DNA of 64,000 nt from positions 280,501 through 344,500 of the forward strand of contig NZ_AP023032.1 of the NCBI RefSeq assembly GCF_019670105.1, written 5' to 3'. Within the stretch, counting starts at the first letter, position 1. The number at the start of each line of letters is the position of its first letter. This document shows positions 42,405-51,764 of this stretch, in pieces. Origin of the DNA: Agarivorans albus (GTDB lineage: Bacteria; Pseudomonadota; Gammaproteobacteria; Enterobacterales; Celerinatantimonadaceae). The notes beneath the pieces are model-generated. The model had not been told where the DNA came from, ran no database searches, and was given only the letters and a program-made list of their open reading frames with translations. The translations under genes and the position numbers were made by a program.

Positions 42405-45400
42405 ATGGAATTATCCAAAGTTGCAAAGTTAACTTTGCCAGTGTTGGCGGCGGTTTCGTTGGCTGCCTGTAATAGCAGCAGTAACAATGACAATGGTGAT
42501 CAAAACGGTCTTGTAGACCTAAAAGACGGTCAAATTGCCGTTTATTACCGTTTAGACGATGCTAAAGCAAGCAATCAGTCTTTTGAGGAATACTACCAAG
42601 GTTGGACTATTCACGGCTGGAACGATGCCAGTTGTAATGGTTGGGGCGATGGCAGCGACGGTGACGCTACAGGTGGTTGGGATGCTGGCATGGCATACAC
42701 CGGCATTAACGAAACTTACGGCGCTTACTGGGTGATTGACGCTTATCATGCCGGTGAGTGTATCAATATGATCCCGCGTAATTTAGAGCAGGGTGGCCAA
42801 ACTGGTGATCTACGCTTCTACTACACTGACTACAAACATGGCTTGATAAAGGCGGGCGATGACAACGTGTATGTAGATACCGATTACACCGAGGTAAACC
42901 AACCTCCAGTTGGCATTGTTGGCGCAAGTGCACACTGGGTGCGTGATAACCTCATTCTATGGGATGCAAATGGTAGCCAGTTTAAACTGTACCATTCTGC
43001 TAATGCCGGCATTTCGGTAAATGTCGAAGATAAAACGATTGAGGGTGGCGAAGCCCTAGAATTAAACATTACCGAGATGCCAGCAGATGTGAAAGCTCAA
43101 TTCCCTCATTTGTCGCATTTACAAGCTTACGAATTAAATGCAGAACAAGCTGCCGAGGTGATAAAAGGTCAGCTAGTGGCTGCGGCGTATAATCAAGATG
43201 AAGAAGTGGTTGCCGCTACCTTGTTGCAAATTCCTGGGGCGCTAGATGATCTGTATTGGGAAAATGCTAAAGATGAGCCGCTGGGTGCGGTGATTCAAGA
43301 CGGCTTAACAACTTTCCGTCTTTGGGCGCCAACGGCTAAAGATGTAAATCTGGCCTTGTACGATGAAGACTTAAGCGCACACGCCGATCAAGGCTTTGTG
43401 GCTATGGAGTTTGATCCTGCAACGGGTATTTGGTCTAGCGAAGCGATGCCTAATATGGTGGATGTTTTTTACCGTTACCAAGTTGAGGTATACCACCCAA
43501 ATAGTCAGCGTATTGAAACGCTAATGGTGACCGACCCTTACTCACTCAGTTTATCGGCTAATAGCACCCATTCGCAGGTTGTCGATTTACAAAATGACAG
43601 TGAATTGTTCCCAAGTGGTTGGGACAGCATTGTTCCGCCAACCATTGACTCTCCTACCGATTACGTATTGTACGAAACACAGGTACGAGATTTTAGTTTT
43701 GCCGATGAAGATGGTAACCCAGAATATACCGGTAAGTACTTAGCCTTTACCGATGAAGAACGCGCCAGTTATAAGCATTTAATGCAGTTACGTGACCGCG
43801 GCTTAAACAATGTGCACCTGTTACCAGTGTTTGATATTGCTACGGTTGATGAAGTAAATCGCGTAGACATTGATGGCACCATTGGTGAGCTGTGTGAGCT
43901 AAATGCCAATGCAGGTGTGTGTGAAGACGGTACCGATAAGTCGGCGGTGATTGAAGATGTGCTGCAAGCTTATGTTGATGAAAATCCTGCCACTGAAAAA
44001 GTGCAGGCTTTAGTGAACGATTTACGCCAGTACGATAGCTTTAACTGGGGTTACGACCCGTTCCACTTTAATGTGCCAGAAGGCAGTTATGCTACTGATG
44101 CACATGGCAAACAGCGTATTCTAGAATTCCGCCAAATGGTGAAGCATTTACATCAGCAAGATATGCGAGTGATTATGGATGTGGTGTATAACCATACCCA
44201 TGGTTCTGGCCCTAGCAACGATAAGTCGGTATTGGATAAAATTGTACCGGGATACTACCAACGCCTAACCATTGATACCGGTGTAGTGGAAAACTCAACC
44301 TGTTGTGACAACACCGCTACCGAACACAAAATGATGGGTAAACTGATGGTTGACTCGTTAATTGTGTGGGCGCGTGACTACCAAATTGATGGTTTCCGTT
44401 TTGACTTAATGGGTCACCAACCAAAAGACTTAATGATCGAAGCGCTCGAGGAAGTGCAAAAAGTATCGCCAGATAATTACTTTTACGGCGAAGGCTGGAC
44501 CTTTGGTGAAGTTCAAGATGACGCTCGTTTTGTTCAAGCAAACCAGCTAAACATGGCTGGCACTGGGATAGGTACCTTCTCTGACCGTTTACGTGATGGT
44601 ATTCGTGGTGGTAGCCCATTTGATGATGGTGATCAGCTACGTAAGCAGCAAGGTTTTGCCAATGCAGTTTTGGCCAATGAACTCAATGCCGATACGCCTG
44701 ACAGCACTTACAACGAAACTTGGATGTACAACGCCGACCTTATTCGTGTAGGTATGGCGGGTAACTTGGCCGATTTCCAATTTGTTGACCGTAATGGCGA
44801 TCGCATTAAAGGCAGTGAATTGCTTTATGGTGGTGATGAGCAACCAGCAGGCTACACCGAAAGTGCCCAAGAGAATATTTCTTACGTATCTAAGCACGAT
44901 AACCAAACTCTGTGGGACATTAATCAGTACAAATTGGCTGAAGAGTTAACGCCAGAGCAACGTGCACGTATGCAAACCGTTGCTTTATCTACAGTGATGA
45001 CAGGTCAAGGTATACCGTTTATCCACATGGGCTCAGAGTTGCTACGCTCTAAGTCAATGGAGCGTGATAGCTACGACTCGGGTGATTGGTACAACCGTGT
45101 TGATTTCACCGCCCAAGATAACAACTGGAACAAGGGTTTGCCGATGAAACACATCGATGGTGCAAACTATGATGTGATTAAGAAAATCATTGCTAACCCT
45201 GAAACTCAAGCCGAGCCGCAACATATTGAAGATGCCAAATTACGCTTCTTTGATTTGATGGAAATGCGCACCAGCTCAACGCTATTCCGCATGAATGCTA
45301 AGCAAGACATTATGGCGCGTATCGACTTCCACAATACCGGGGTAGACCAAATACCGGGTGTGATTGTGCAATCAATCGACAATGGTATTCATTCAGGGGC

Positions 45401-45644
45401 TGACCTAGACATTAACTATGATGCGATTGTGGTGATGGTAAACGCAACAGCAGAAACCCAGCAAGTTAGCATTAACAATGCACAGGGTTTTGAGTTGCAC
45501 CCCGTACAGCAACGTTCAACTGACTTAGTGGTTAAAGACGCTGAGTTTGCTGACGGCACTTTTGAAGTACCTGCTATGACCACTGCAGTGTTCGTTCAGC
45601 CTCGTTTGGCTGCACGTGGTGATGGCTTACCAGTGAAGGGATAA
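42405..45644 (+). CDS. pulA: Pullulanase-type alpha-1,6-glucosidase, lipoprotein
   Basis: Cell-envelope GH13 debranching enzyme hydrolysing alpha-1,6 bonds in pullulan or branched starch/glycogen. 1079 aa. Lipoprotein signal with lipobox LAAC (Cys22). Then a PUD/CBM41-like starch-binding region (IAVYYRLDD, GWTIHGWND), a CBM48-type domain (TFRLWAPTAKDVNLALYD) and the catalytic barrel: YETQVRDFS, VIMDVVYNHTHGSGP (about 590), nucleophile Asp in DGFRFDLMGHQ (about 665), acid Glu in FYGEGWTFG (about 697), and SKHDNQTLWD (about 829). Monocistronic, ending at a UUCG-loop terminator. Confidence 0.94.
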   Translation: MELSKVAKLTLPVLAAVSLAACNSSSNNDNGDQNGLVDLKDGQIAVYYRLDDAKASNQSFEEYYQGWTIHGWNDASCNGWGDGSDGDATGGWDAGMAYTGINETYGAYWVIDAYHAGECINMIPRNLEQGGQTGDLRFYYTDYKHGLIKAGDDNVYVDTDYTEVNQPPVGIVGASAHWVRDNLILWDANGSQFKLYHSANAGISVNVEDKTIEGGEALELNITEMPADVKAQFPHLSHLQAYELNAEQAAEVIKGQLVAAAYNQDEEVVAATLLQIPGALDDLYWENAKDEPLGAVIQDGLTTFRLWAPTAKDVNLALYDEDLSAHADQGFVAMEFDPATGIWSSEAMPNMVDVFYRYQVEVYHPNSQRIETLMVTDPYSLSLSANSTHSQVVDLQNDSELFPSGWDSIVPPTIDSPTDYVLYETQVRDFSFADEDGNPEYTGKYLAFTDEERASYKHLMQLRDRGLNNVHLLPVFDIATVDEVNRVDIDGTIGELCELNANAGVCEDGTDKSAVIEDVLQAYVDENPATEKVQALVNDLRQYDSFNWGYDPFHFNVPEGSYATDAHGKQRILEFRQMVKHLHQQDMRVIMDVVYNHTHGSGPSNDKSVLDKIVPGYYQRLTIDTGVVENSTCCDNTATEHKMMGKLMVDSLIVWARDYQIDGFRFDLMGHQPKDLMIEALEEVQKVSPDNYFYGEGWTFGEVQDDARFVQANQLNMAGTGIGTFSDRLRDGIRGGSPFDDGDQLRKQQGFANAVLANELNADTPDSTYNETWMYNADLIRVGMAGNLADFQFVDRNGDRIKGSELLYGGDEQPAGYTESAQENISYVSKHDNQTLWDINQYKLAEELTPEQRARMQTVALSTVMTGQGIPFIHMGSELLRSKSMERDSYDSGDWYNRVDFTAQDNNWNKGLPMKHIDGANYDVIKKIIANPETQAEPQHIEDAKLRFFDLMEMRTSSTLFRMNAKQDIMARIDFHNTGVDQIPGVIVQSIDNGIHSGADLDINYDAIVVMVNATAETQQVSINNAQGFELHPVQQRSTDLVVKDAEFADGTFEVPAMTTAVFVQPRLAARGDGLPVKG

Positions 45645-45681
45645 ATCTGGTAAATACTGCAGCCGATACTGCAGCAACAAC

Positions 45682-45708
45682 AACGGCTATCTTCGGGTAG
45701 CCGTTTTT
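45682..45708 (+). terminator. Intrinsic terminator with UUCG tetraloop after pulA
   Basis: AACGGCTATC (45682-45691), loop TTCG, GGTAGCCGTT (45696-45705), T5 total at the end. The C(UUCG)G loop is an especially stable tetraloop. Confidence 0.92.
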
Positions 45709-45848
45709 CTTTGCTAGTCTTTGGTGTAGGGGAAGGCACAAGCAGAAATGGAGGCCTTGCACTTAGCTGTTTAGCCAATCAATGTGTGATGTATGCTTTG
45801 GCAAAACTAGCCACCCGTTCAGCTCGAACAGGTGCAAGTTACCAGCTC

Positions 45849-46025
45849 TTATCTAGACAGTAATTCGATTAATTCGTTTTCGGTGGTGGGAATGCTTTGC
45901 AATTCAATACCCGAAGACGCTCCACCTTTAAGCATATAAGCAGAAGTGCCGCAATGGTCGTAGTGGTACCATTGGCCGTCTATACAAACGTCGGTATAAC
46001 AACGCGGATCTTGTATTAATTCCAT
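45849..46025 (-). CDS. Small Cys-containing hypothetical protein (58 aa)
   Basis: Short gene on the minus strand: ATG at 46025 with GAGGT seven bases upstream, 58 codons, TAA at 45849-45851. The product begins MELIQDPRCYTDVCIDGQWY and continues HYDHCGTSAYMLKGGASSG; it has three Cys and several Tyr/His but no signal peptide. Codon use is normal for the region. A near-consensus FNR-type site (46088-46101) is centred about 41.5 bases before a predicted start near 46053. Family not recognised. Confidence 0.72.
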   Translation of the reverse strand: MELIQDPRCYTDVCIDGQWYHYDHCGTSAYMLKGGASSGIELQSIPTTENELIELLSR

Positions 46026-46087
46026 TTTTATTACCTCTATTTATTGTTGTTACACTTTCAACATAACCAGCGAATAGCCTACAAAAA

Positions 46088-46101
46088 ATGATCTACATCA
46101 A
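46088..46101 (-). promoter_or_regulatory. FNR-like site upstream of the 58-aa gene
   Basis: ATGATCTACATCAA matches TTGATnnnnATCAA at 9 of 10 positions. On the minus strand a TATGTT box (46065-46060) follows, placing the predicted start near 46053 and the site centre at about -41.5, the class II activator position. Regulation by oxygen is an inference from this geometry. Confidence 0.5.
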
Positions 46102-46298
46102 TTGAGGTTTAGAGCTACCTCCATAGTATTAGAGAATTTTGCCTAATTAGTGAGCTGGATCTAGCTATGCACTATAAGCTCGCATCGCTAAATAAGGGTG
46201 AATGGCGTCTCTACATTGACTCAATTGTTAGTAATGGTGCTGAAAATAAGTAAGATAGCGTAGAGTGAGTGAATGGTAAGTCATCGATAGGGAGTATT

Positions 46299-46886
46299 AT
46301 GTTTAGGTTAGTGTTGTTGCTCGTAGGCGCGGTTTCATTACCGGTGCTTGGCAGCACTTTTTCGCAACAGTTGGTTGATGCTGCCTTGGCGCGAACAGAG
46401 CACACGGTGATTTACAATGGTGCCTACTTTGCACTGGATTATCCTAATGGTGATGTGCCCGAACACTTTGGGGTGTGCACCGATGTGCTTATTCGTTCCT
46501 ACCGAGCACTTGGCATTGATCTACAAGTTCAAGTACATGAAGACATGAAGCAGCATTTTGCGCAGTATCCGTCTAAACGTATTTGGGGTTTAAGCCGCAC
46601 CGACCGAAATATTGACCATCGCAGAGTGCCTAATCTTCAGGTGTTTTTTACCCGCCATGGTGAATCGTTAGCTGTAAGTGATAGCGCTAGCAGCTATTTG
46701 CCGGGTGATATTGTGACTTGGATGCTCCCCGGTAATCTGCCCCATATCGGCATTGTGAGTGACCAATACACAGCAGCTGGCGTACCAAAAATTGTTCATA
46801 ACATTGGCCTAGGGCCGCAATTAAACGACATGCTGTTTAGTTACCAAATAACCGGCCATTACCGTTATTTACCTGAGGTAGACTAA
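46299..46886 (+). CDS. DUF1287 family secreted protein
   Basis: 195 aa from ATG 46299 (GGGAG four bases upstream; the frame opens at 46269). Signal peptide about 1-19 (VLLLVGAVSLPVLG). The body carries the DUF1287 pattern: GDVPEHFGVCTDVLIRSYRA (with the conserved Cys), VHEDMKQHFAQYP, DRNIDHRRVPNLQVFFTRHG, LPGDIVTWMLPGNLPHIGIV and HNIGLGPQLNDML. Conserved Cys and His recall NlpC/P60-like or amidase folds, so a cell-wall hydrolase role is conceivable. Monocistronic. Confidence 0.87.
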   Translation: MFRLVLLLVGAVSLPVLGSTFSQQLVDAALARTEHTVIYNGAYFALDYPNGDVPEHFGVCTDVLIRSYRALGIDLQVQVHEDMKQHFAQYPSKRIWGLSRTDRNIDHRRVPNLQVFFTRHGESLAVSDSASSYLPGDIVTWMLPGNLPHIGIVSDQYTAAGVPKIVHNIGLGPQLNDMLFSYQITGHYRYLPEVD

Positions 46887-46895
46887 GTACTTCAA

Positions 46896-47786
46896 TTAGT
46901 TGGCTAGCGCATTAAAACGTTGCTTCAAAAACTGCGTGAAGGCCTGAACTTTACTGGTGCGGTGCATATCTACATGTGTGGTAAGCCATTGTGGAATGGC
47001 CCAATGTTCTGGTGGTGCCATAAGTGGCAGCAGGTCTGGGTAGGCCTTGGCGGTTTCACAATTGAGTGGTGCTGCGCCAAACCCAGCTTTTATGGCTGGA
47101 ATAAAGGCATTAAAGTCGTTTACCCGCAAAGCAATTTGTTGCGGATCTAACTCGCTATTCATCCAATTAATAAAGCTAATCTGCGAGTAGGGCTCAATGG
47201 TTGAAATAAACTTATGCCCTGCCACCTCATTTAAGCTTTTAATCTTTCCGTATTTTTTAAGATAAGCACTTGAGCCATAAAGAGTTACTGGACTATCGGC
47301 TAAGTGCTGCACCACGTAGTCTAGATCTTTAGGTTTTTTACCAGGGCGAATGCTTACGTGAGCTTCGCCGTGTTCTAGTTTCAAAATTCTACTGTCGGCG
47401 GCATATTCCAATTTGATATTGGGGTAAAGCGCTTGGAACTCGGCCAGCATTGGTAACAGCAGCTCGGCCATATTGTTCACTGTGGTTAATACCAAGGTTC
47501 CGGAAAGCTGATTGTCGGTGCCGGCCAGTTTGCCCAATAAACGGTTAAAGTCGTTTTGGGTGCTTTCGGCGGTTTGGGTAAGTAACAAACCTGCTTCGGT
47601 GACTTGGTAGCCGCGTGCATGGCGATGAAACAAGCGGGTGCCTAAGCGCTCTTCCAAGGCATTTATTCGCCGTAATACCGTACTGTGGTGTACATCCAGT
47701 GCTTCTGCGGCTGCGGTAAGCGTGCCTAAGGTTGCAACCTTATAAGCTATATGGATGTCGTTCCAATCATTCTTATGTGCATTCAT
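46896..47786 (-). CDS. LysR family transcriptional regulator
   Basis: N-terminal LysR helix-turn-helix (DIHIAYKVATLGTLTAAAEA then HHSTVLRRINALEERLGTRL) and a C-terminal periplasmic-binding-like effector domain. From ATG 47786 it is 296 aa; the frame opens 12 codons earlier at a TTG with no better ribosome-binding site. Divergent from the FMN reductase with about 105 bases between, the classic layout for a LysR regulator and its target. Effector unknown. Confidence 0.88.
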   Translation of the reverse strand: MNAHKNDWNDIHIAYKVATLGTLTAAAEALDVHHSTVLRRINALEERLGTRLFHRHARGYQVTEAGLLLTQTAESTQNDFNRLLGKLAGTDNQLSGTLVLTTVNNMAELLLPMLAEFQALYPNIKLEYAADSRILKLEHGEAHVSIRPGKKPKDLDYVVQHLADSPVTLYGSSAYLKKYGKIKSLNEVAGHKFISTIEPYSQISFINWMNSELDPQQIALRVNDFNAFIPAIKAGFGAAPLNCETAKAYPDLLPLMAPPEHWAIPQWLTTHVDMHRTSKVQAFTQFLKQRFNALAN

Positions 47787-47891
47787 GCACAGAAGTGTTG
47801 CACAGGTGTTGTTTTTCTTCAAATTTGCTTATGTAAGAATGCTCTCAAATCGAAACAAATTCCATTTTCAGGCTAGGCCTAGGAGCACAAC

Positions 47892-48461
47892 ATGACTAAA
47901 TTAATTGCTATTGCAGGCAGCTTACGCGCTCAATCGTTCAATAAAAACTTGGTGAAAATTGCGGCAAAAGGTGCTGAGGAAGCGGGCGCTGAAGTTCGCT
48001 ATGTAGACTTAGCTGATTTTGCCATCCCACTTTACTCAGAAGATTTAGAGGCCGAGGGTACGCCTGCTTCAGTTAACGATTTAAAACACCTTTTTGCGCA
48101 GGCCGATGGCATGTTGATCGCCAGCCCTGAGTATAATGGCTCTATTTCTGGCGTATTAAAAAATGCTTTAGATTGGTTATCTCGCCCTTCTAAGGATGCT
48201 GATATTGGCTCGGCCTTCCAAGGTAAAGTGGCCGGTATCATGGCGACTTCTCCGGGCGGTTTAGGGGGGATTCGTGGCTTGGCACATACCCGTGATATTT
48301 TGTTCAACTTAGGGGTAATGGTTAGCCCAAATCAAGTGGCTGTTGGTTCTTCTTATCAAGCATTTAATAGTGACGGGCAATTAACCGATGCAGATATGGA
48401 GCAGCGCGTAAAAGCCTTAGGTGCTGGGGTTGCCGAAACCGCAAAACGTTTGGCTAAATAG
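47892..48461 (+). CDS. NADPH-dependent FMN reductase
   Basis: Flavodoxin-like fold enzyme, 189 aa. FMN phosphate loop GSLRAQSFNKNLV (residues 8-20) and the SPEYNGSISGVLKNALDWLS motif typical of the NADPH-dependent FMN reductase family (quinone/azo/chromate reductase relatives). AGGAG six bases before the ATG. Probably controlled by the divergent LysR. Physiological substrate unknown; quinones or FMN are likely. Confidence 0.9.
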   Translation: MTKLIAIAGSLRAQSFNKNLVKIAAKGAEEAGAEVRYVDLADFAIPLYSEDLEAEGTPASVNDLKHLFAQADGMLIASPEYNGSISGVLKNALDWLSRPSKDADIGSAFQGKVAGIMATSPGGLGGIRGLAHTRDILFNLGVMVSPNQVAVGSSYQAFNSDGQLTDADMEQRVKALGAGVAETAKRLAK

Positions 48462-48469
48462 ATGGCCTT

Positions 48470-48497
48470 AACAGCTCCGGCAGTGGCTGGAGCTGTT
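48470..48497. terminator. Stem-loop between FMN reductase and PEP-mutase-like gene
   Basis: AACAGCTCC (48470-48478) with GGAGCTGTT (48489-48497), extended by inner pairs. The following sequence has only a weak T-run, so termination efficiency is uncertain. It lies between convergent genes. Confidence 0.55.
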
Positions 48498-48508
48498 AAT
48501 TCCAAGCC

Positions 48509-49264
48509 TTAAAACAGCGTTGCAAAAGATTGGCTTTGCTTAATGCTGGCCAGCTGACTTTCTAGATGTTGCTGCATGTTGTTAAACACAAAGTTACCCA
48601 TACTGATGCGTTTAACCCCAGCGGCATGCAGTTGAGCAAAGTTAGCTAAATGCGGCATGCACATTACGTTTAGCGGTACGCTGCAGTGTTTACTTAGTTC
48701 TTCAATATGTTCCAGCTGCTCTATGCCGGGTAAAAAGATCCCATCCGCACCGGCGTCGATGTAAAGTTGCATACGTTGCTTGGCTAGCCTTACGGCATCT
48801 TTGCAGCCAACAAGGAAAACATCACTTCTGGCATTGATGAAGATCTCTATCTCTCTCTGTATCAGCTGGTTTTTTATAAAGGAAAGCGTGGCTGCAAAGT
48901 CGTTCGTAGGCAGCAATTCTCGCTGCTGTTTTACCACGCTGTCTTCAATGTTTATTCCAACTACACCTAGTTTGTTGAGTGACTGTATGTTGTCGACAAT
49001 AGTTTGAGGATTTTGGCTGTAACCTGCTTCTATATCGACACTTAAGGGCAAGCTGCAGTGTTGTTTTATTTGCGCAACAACCTGGACTAGATCGTTAAAC
49101 GAAAGCTGTTCGCCGTCATCTAAACCTCGGGCAGCAGCAATTGCCGCGCTTGATGTTCCTATTGCGGTAAAACCAAGCTTTTTGGCTATATTCGCACTGG
49201 CAACATCCCAAACATTGCAGAGTAATAGTGGTAATTGTTGATGGTGTAAGTCATTGAATGTCAT
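48509..49264 (-). CDS. Isocitrate lyase/PEP mutase superfamily protein
   Basis: About 251 aa TIM-barrel protein. Start is placed at ATG 49264 (MTFNDLHHQQLPLLLCNVWD, the usual family N-terminus); the frame opens at 49300. Family signs: WDVASANIAKKLGFTAIGT, LPLSVDIEAGYSQNP (metal-binding Asp/Glu), GVVGINIEDSV, INARSDVFL, and GADGIFLPGIEQ. The Cys-containing KKCGH-type loop of isocitrate lyase is absent, so it is closer to the oxaloacetate hydrolase/PEP-mutase-like branch (COG2513). Substrate unknown. Confidence 0.88.
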   Translation of the reverse strand: MTFNDLHHQQLPLLLCNVWDVASANIAKKLGFTAIGTSSAAIAAARGLDDGEQLSFNDLVQVVAQIKQHCSLPLSVDIEAGYSQNPQTIVDNIQSLNKLGVVGINIEDSVVKQQRELLPTNDFAATLSFIKNQLIQREIEIFINARSDVFLVGCKDAVRLAKQRMQLYIDAGADGIFLPGIEQLEHIEELSKHCSVPLNVMCMPHLANFAQLHAAGVKRISMGNFVFNNMQQHLESQLASIKQSQSFATLF

Positions 49265-49389
49265 AGCTGTTGTCTCAGAATCTAAAGCTAAAAGGTACAT
49301 TGAGTAGAAATACTCAACAACCGAAAACTGAACAAGTATTTTAGTTTTTATAGTCCGTTTGAGTAGACCGTGATAAGCAGTTTTAAAAA

Positions 49390-50169
49390 CTAATTTTTAG
49401 TGACTTTAACCAGCCCTGTCGGGCTAATGGCGACTCGAATGCTAATACTAAGCGTGGTCGAAATTGAGACACTTAGCATGACAAAAATAGCAATCAGAAT
49501 AACCAGTTGATACTTCACCGCTACCATTGGGTCACTGCCTGCGAGTATTTGACCGGTCATCATGCCGGGGAGTGTGACTAAACCCACTGTGCTCATAGAC
49601 GCTAAAACAGGCGCAAAAGCTTGCTGCATAGCATTTTGCACAAAGCCTTGAGTTGCCTGTAGTCGATTTGCGCCAAGTGCTAAATAAGCGTGGTATTCGG
49701 CGGTTTTTTCATCCAGTGCGCTAAATAGGCGCTGTAAAGCCACAATGTTTCCACTAAGGCTGTTGCCTAAAAGCATGCCTGCTAGGGGAATGAGGTACTG
49801 AGCGCTATAGCTAGGGCTCGGCTTTAGTAAGGCGAATAGCAGCAGTATCAGTAAAGGACTTAAGCCCAGCACCAGCCCCAACAAGACTGGTATAAACAAG
49901 TTTCTTTTAGGTAATTTGGCTTTGCCAAGAATGGCGCTAGCGCCCACCACAAGCATAACGACCAACCAAAGCAGGTTGACCCACAAGCTGTTTAAATCAA
50001 ACAAAAACTGCAGATACAAGCCGAGCAATACAAGCTGCAGCACCATTCGCACTAAACTGCTGGTTATGTCTTTACCTAGGCTAAGTTTAAAGCGCCAATT
50101 AAGCCCAATCGGAATCAACAGTATTAGCGAAAAGGCGGCAAGTGCTGGCCAGCTAATATCTATGGTCAT
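49390..50169 (-). CDS. fetB: Iron-export ABC permease FetB-like (UPF0014/YbbM)
   Basis: 259 aa, about seven membrane helices. UPF0014 signatures: LVRMVLQLVLLGLYLQFLF, LIPLAGMLLGNSLSGNIVAL, and the cytoplasmic loop YLALGANRLQATQGFVQNAM followed by STVGLVTLPGMMTGQILAGS. In E. coli FetB works with the ATPase FetA encoded just upstream. No ATPase gene is next to it here: the upstream neighbour is a hemerythrin-GGDEF gene with a promoter gap. Either the ATPase is elsewhere or the gene is orphaned. Confidence 0.88.
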   Translation of the reverse strand: MTIDISWPALAAFSLILLIPIGLNWRFKLSLGKDITSSLVRMVLQLVLLGLYLQFLFDLNSLWVNLLWLVVMLVVGASAILGKAKLPKRNLFIPVLLGLVLGLSPLLILLLFALLKPSPSYSAQYLIPLAGMLLGNSLSGNIVALQRLFSALDEKTAEYHAYLALGANRLQATQGFVQNAMQQAFAPVLASMSTVGLVTLPGMMTGQILAGSDPMVAVKYQLVILIAIFVMLSVSISTTLSISIRVAISPTGLVKVTKN

Positions 50170-50333
50170 GGGCAGGTTTCCTATAACAAGCGCTAATCCA
50201 AGGGGCTTAGAATAATGAGTGTAACCTGAGTGGATTTTTCTGTCTTGTTAGAAAAGGTTAGGGGCTAAGTATCCTTCAAGCTGATTTCTTTGCGAACAAC
50301 ATTTAACCGCGAAAGATAAACCCCCCTTAGTGC

Positions 50334-51461
50334 TTAGCAGGCTTGTTGCTTGGATACATCTTCATAGCTGCGTACGCAGTTTTTACCCTCAGCCTTGGCT
50401 TTATAAACCGCTTTATCGGCTGCTTTCATAATCGCTTCGTGGTGCTGCATTTCTTTGCTACGACTTGCAATACCTACACTTACCGTAACGCTATAGCGCT
50501 GGTGGTTGAGTTGCATATTAGCAATACGTTCGCGAATGCTGTGCCCTAGGTTTAATGCACCTTCTGAACTGGTATTGGGGCAAATTAATAAAAACTCATC
50601 GCCGCCTAAACGGGCTACTACGTCGTCGTTACGCACCGATTCGCGTAATGCGCGTGCCAGTAGCATTAACACCGCATCGCCAGCATCGTGACCATTTCGA
50701 TCATTAATTTGTTTAAAGTGATCGGCATCTATCATCATGCAAGCTAATGGACTGTTGCTTTCAAGCGATTGCTTCCAAAGCTCCATAAGTTGAATCATTG
50801 CATGGCGGCGGTTAGGTAAGCCAGTGAGCACATCGGTATGCGCTAAAGATTGTAAATGCTGATTGGTTTTTTGCAGCGCTAGGGTGCGTTCTTGTACTTT
50901 TTGCTCAAGATTTTGATTGAGTTCGAGCAGCTCGTTATTGCGCACGCTAACTTGGTGAAATAAACCACGCAAGGCGGTAATTAGAGGCTCGGTGGCAAGA
51001 TCGTTGGGTTGCTCAATTTTACTATAGGCAGATGCTGGGCTGTCACCCGCTTCTATGAAATGCAGCTGTTTGGTGAGCACTTGGTCGATGCCCAGAATAT
51101 GATAAGCCAACCATTGAATGAGGTAATCGAGCAAATGCTTAATTTTGCTTTGTTTATTGTCGTTGTTGAATTGGCTTAGCTTCGCCACTTCGCCTAAAAA
51201 TTCTTTGTGAGCTTTTACGTGAGCTTGGCAATGGCGCGGATCCACTTTGTGTTTGGCCATAAGCAATTCTTCTTCACGAAAGTGTTCCTTAACGTAATTA
51301 TTTAGCTCTTGGCTAAGCGACTCGATCGCGGCGTGTTGCAGGGGATGGCTGTCGGTGAGCTGTTCACCAATTTGATTAATGAGATCAATTAAGTGGCGAT
51401 GCTGCTCGTCAACAACAGAGATCCCTGTTTCAAAATCTGATGTCCAACGAAATGATTCCAT
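50334..51461 (-). CDS. Bacteriohemerythrin-GGDEF diguanylate cyclase
   Basis: 375-aa soluble fusion. Residues 5-135 form a bacteriohemerythrin domain with the likely diiron ligands His21, His60, Glu64, His77, His81, His121 and Asp126. A coiled coil (about 170-210) links it to a GGDEF domain with intact RLGGDEFLLI active site and a product-inhibition RxxD (RNDD) five residues before it. It would therefore make c-di-GMP under control of oxygen or redox state. Monocistronic. An 8-of-10 FNR-like site lies about 115 bases upstream. Confidence 0.93.
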   Translation of the reverse strand: MESFRWTSDFETGISVVDEQHRHLIDLINQIGEQLTDSHPLQHAAIESLSQELNNYVKEHFREEELLMAKHKVDPRHCQAHVKAHKEFLGEVAKLSQFNNDNKQSKIKHLLDYLIQWLAYHILGIDQVLTKQLHFIEAGDSPASAYSKIEQPNDLATEPLITALRGLFHQVSVRNNELLELNQNLEQKVQERTLALQKTNQHLQSLAHTDVLTGLPNRRHAMIQLMELWKQSLESNSPLACMMIDADHFKQINDRNGHDAGDAVLMLLARALRESVRNDDVVARLGGDEFLLICPNTSSEGALNLGHSIRERIANMQLNHQRYSVTVSVGIASRSKEMQHHEAIMKAADKAVYKAKAEGKNCVRSYEDVSKQQAC

Positions 51462-51764
51462 ACTATGTTGCGTCCAGCTGTGCCTAGTTAATTGCTACTC
51501 ATGGGTATTGCGCTGTTATGACCCGTTTGAGTGGACGCCCACCTTAACGAGTTATCAGACCAGTAGAACTAATCTACATCAAAAAAAGCTCAAATAAGAG
51601 TGTTTATTGCATAAAATTTAGTCGACAAAGTGAGGGCTTAGAATATTGAATTGCGGAGCTTTCAGAAACGTGTGACAAGCAGCTGCTTCTGTTGTGAGAT
51701 TAACGTATTCTTAAACGATAAATGAGAAAACTTACGTTTCGTTGTTGTTTTAAAGAGGTGAAGA
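51462..51764. promoter_or_regulatory. Divergent promoter region with FNR-like half-palindrome
   Basis: 303-base gap between the hemerythrin-GGDEF gene and yceH. At 51569-51582 CTAATCTACATCAA matches TTGATnnnnATCAA at 8 of 10 positions and shares TCTACATCAA with the site at 46092-46101. No other element or small ORF is evident. Confidence 0.4.
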
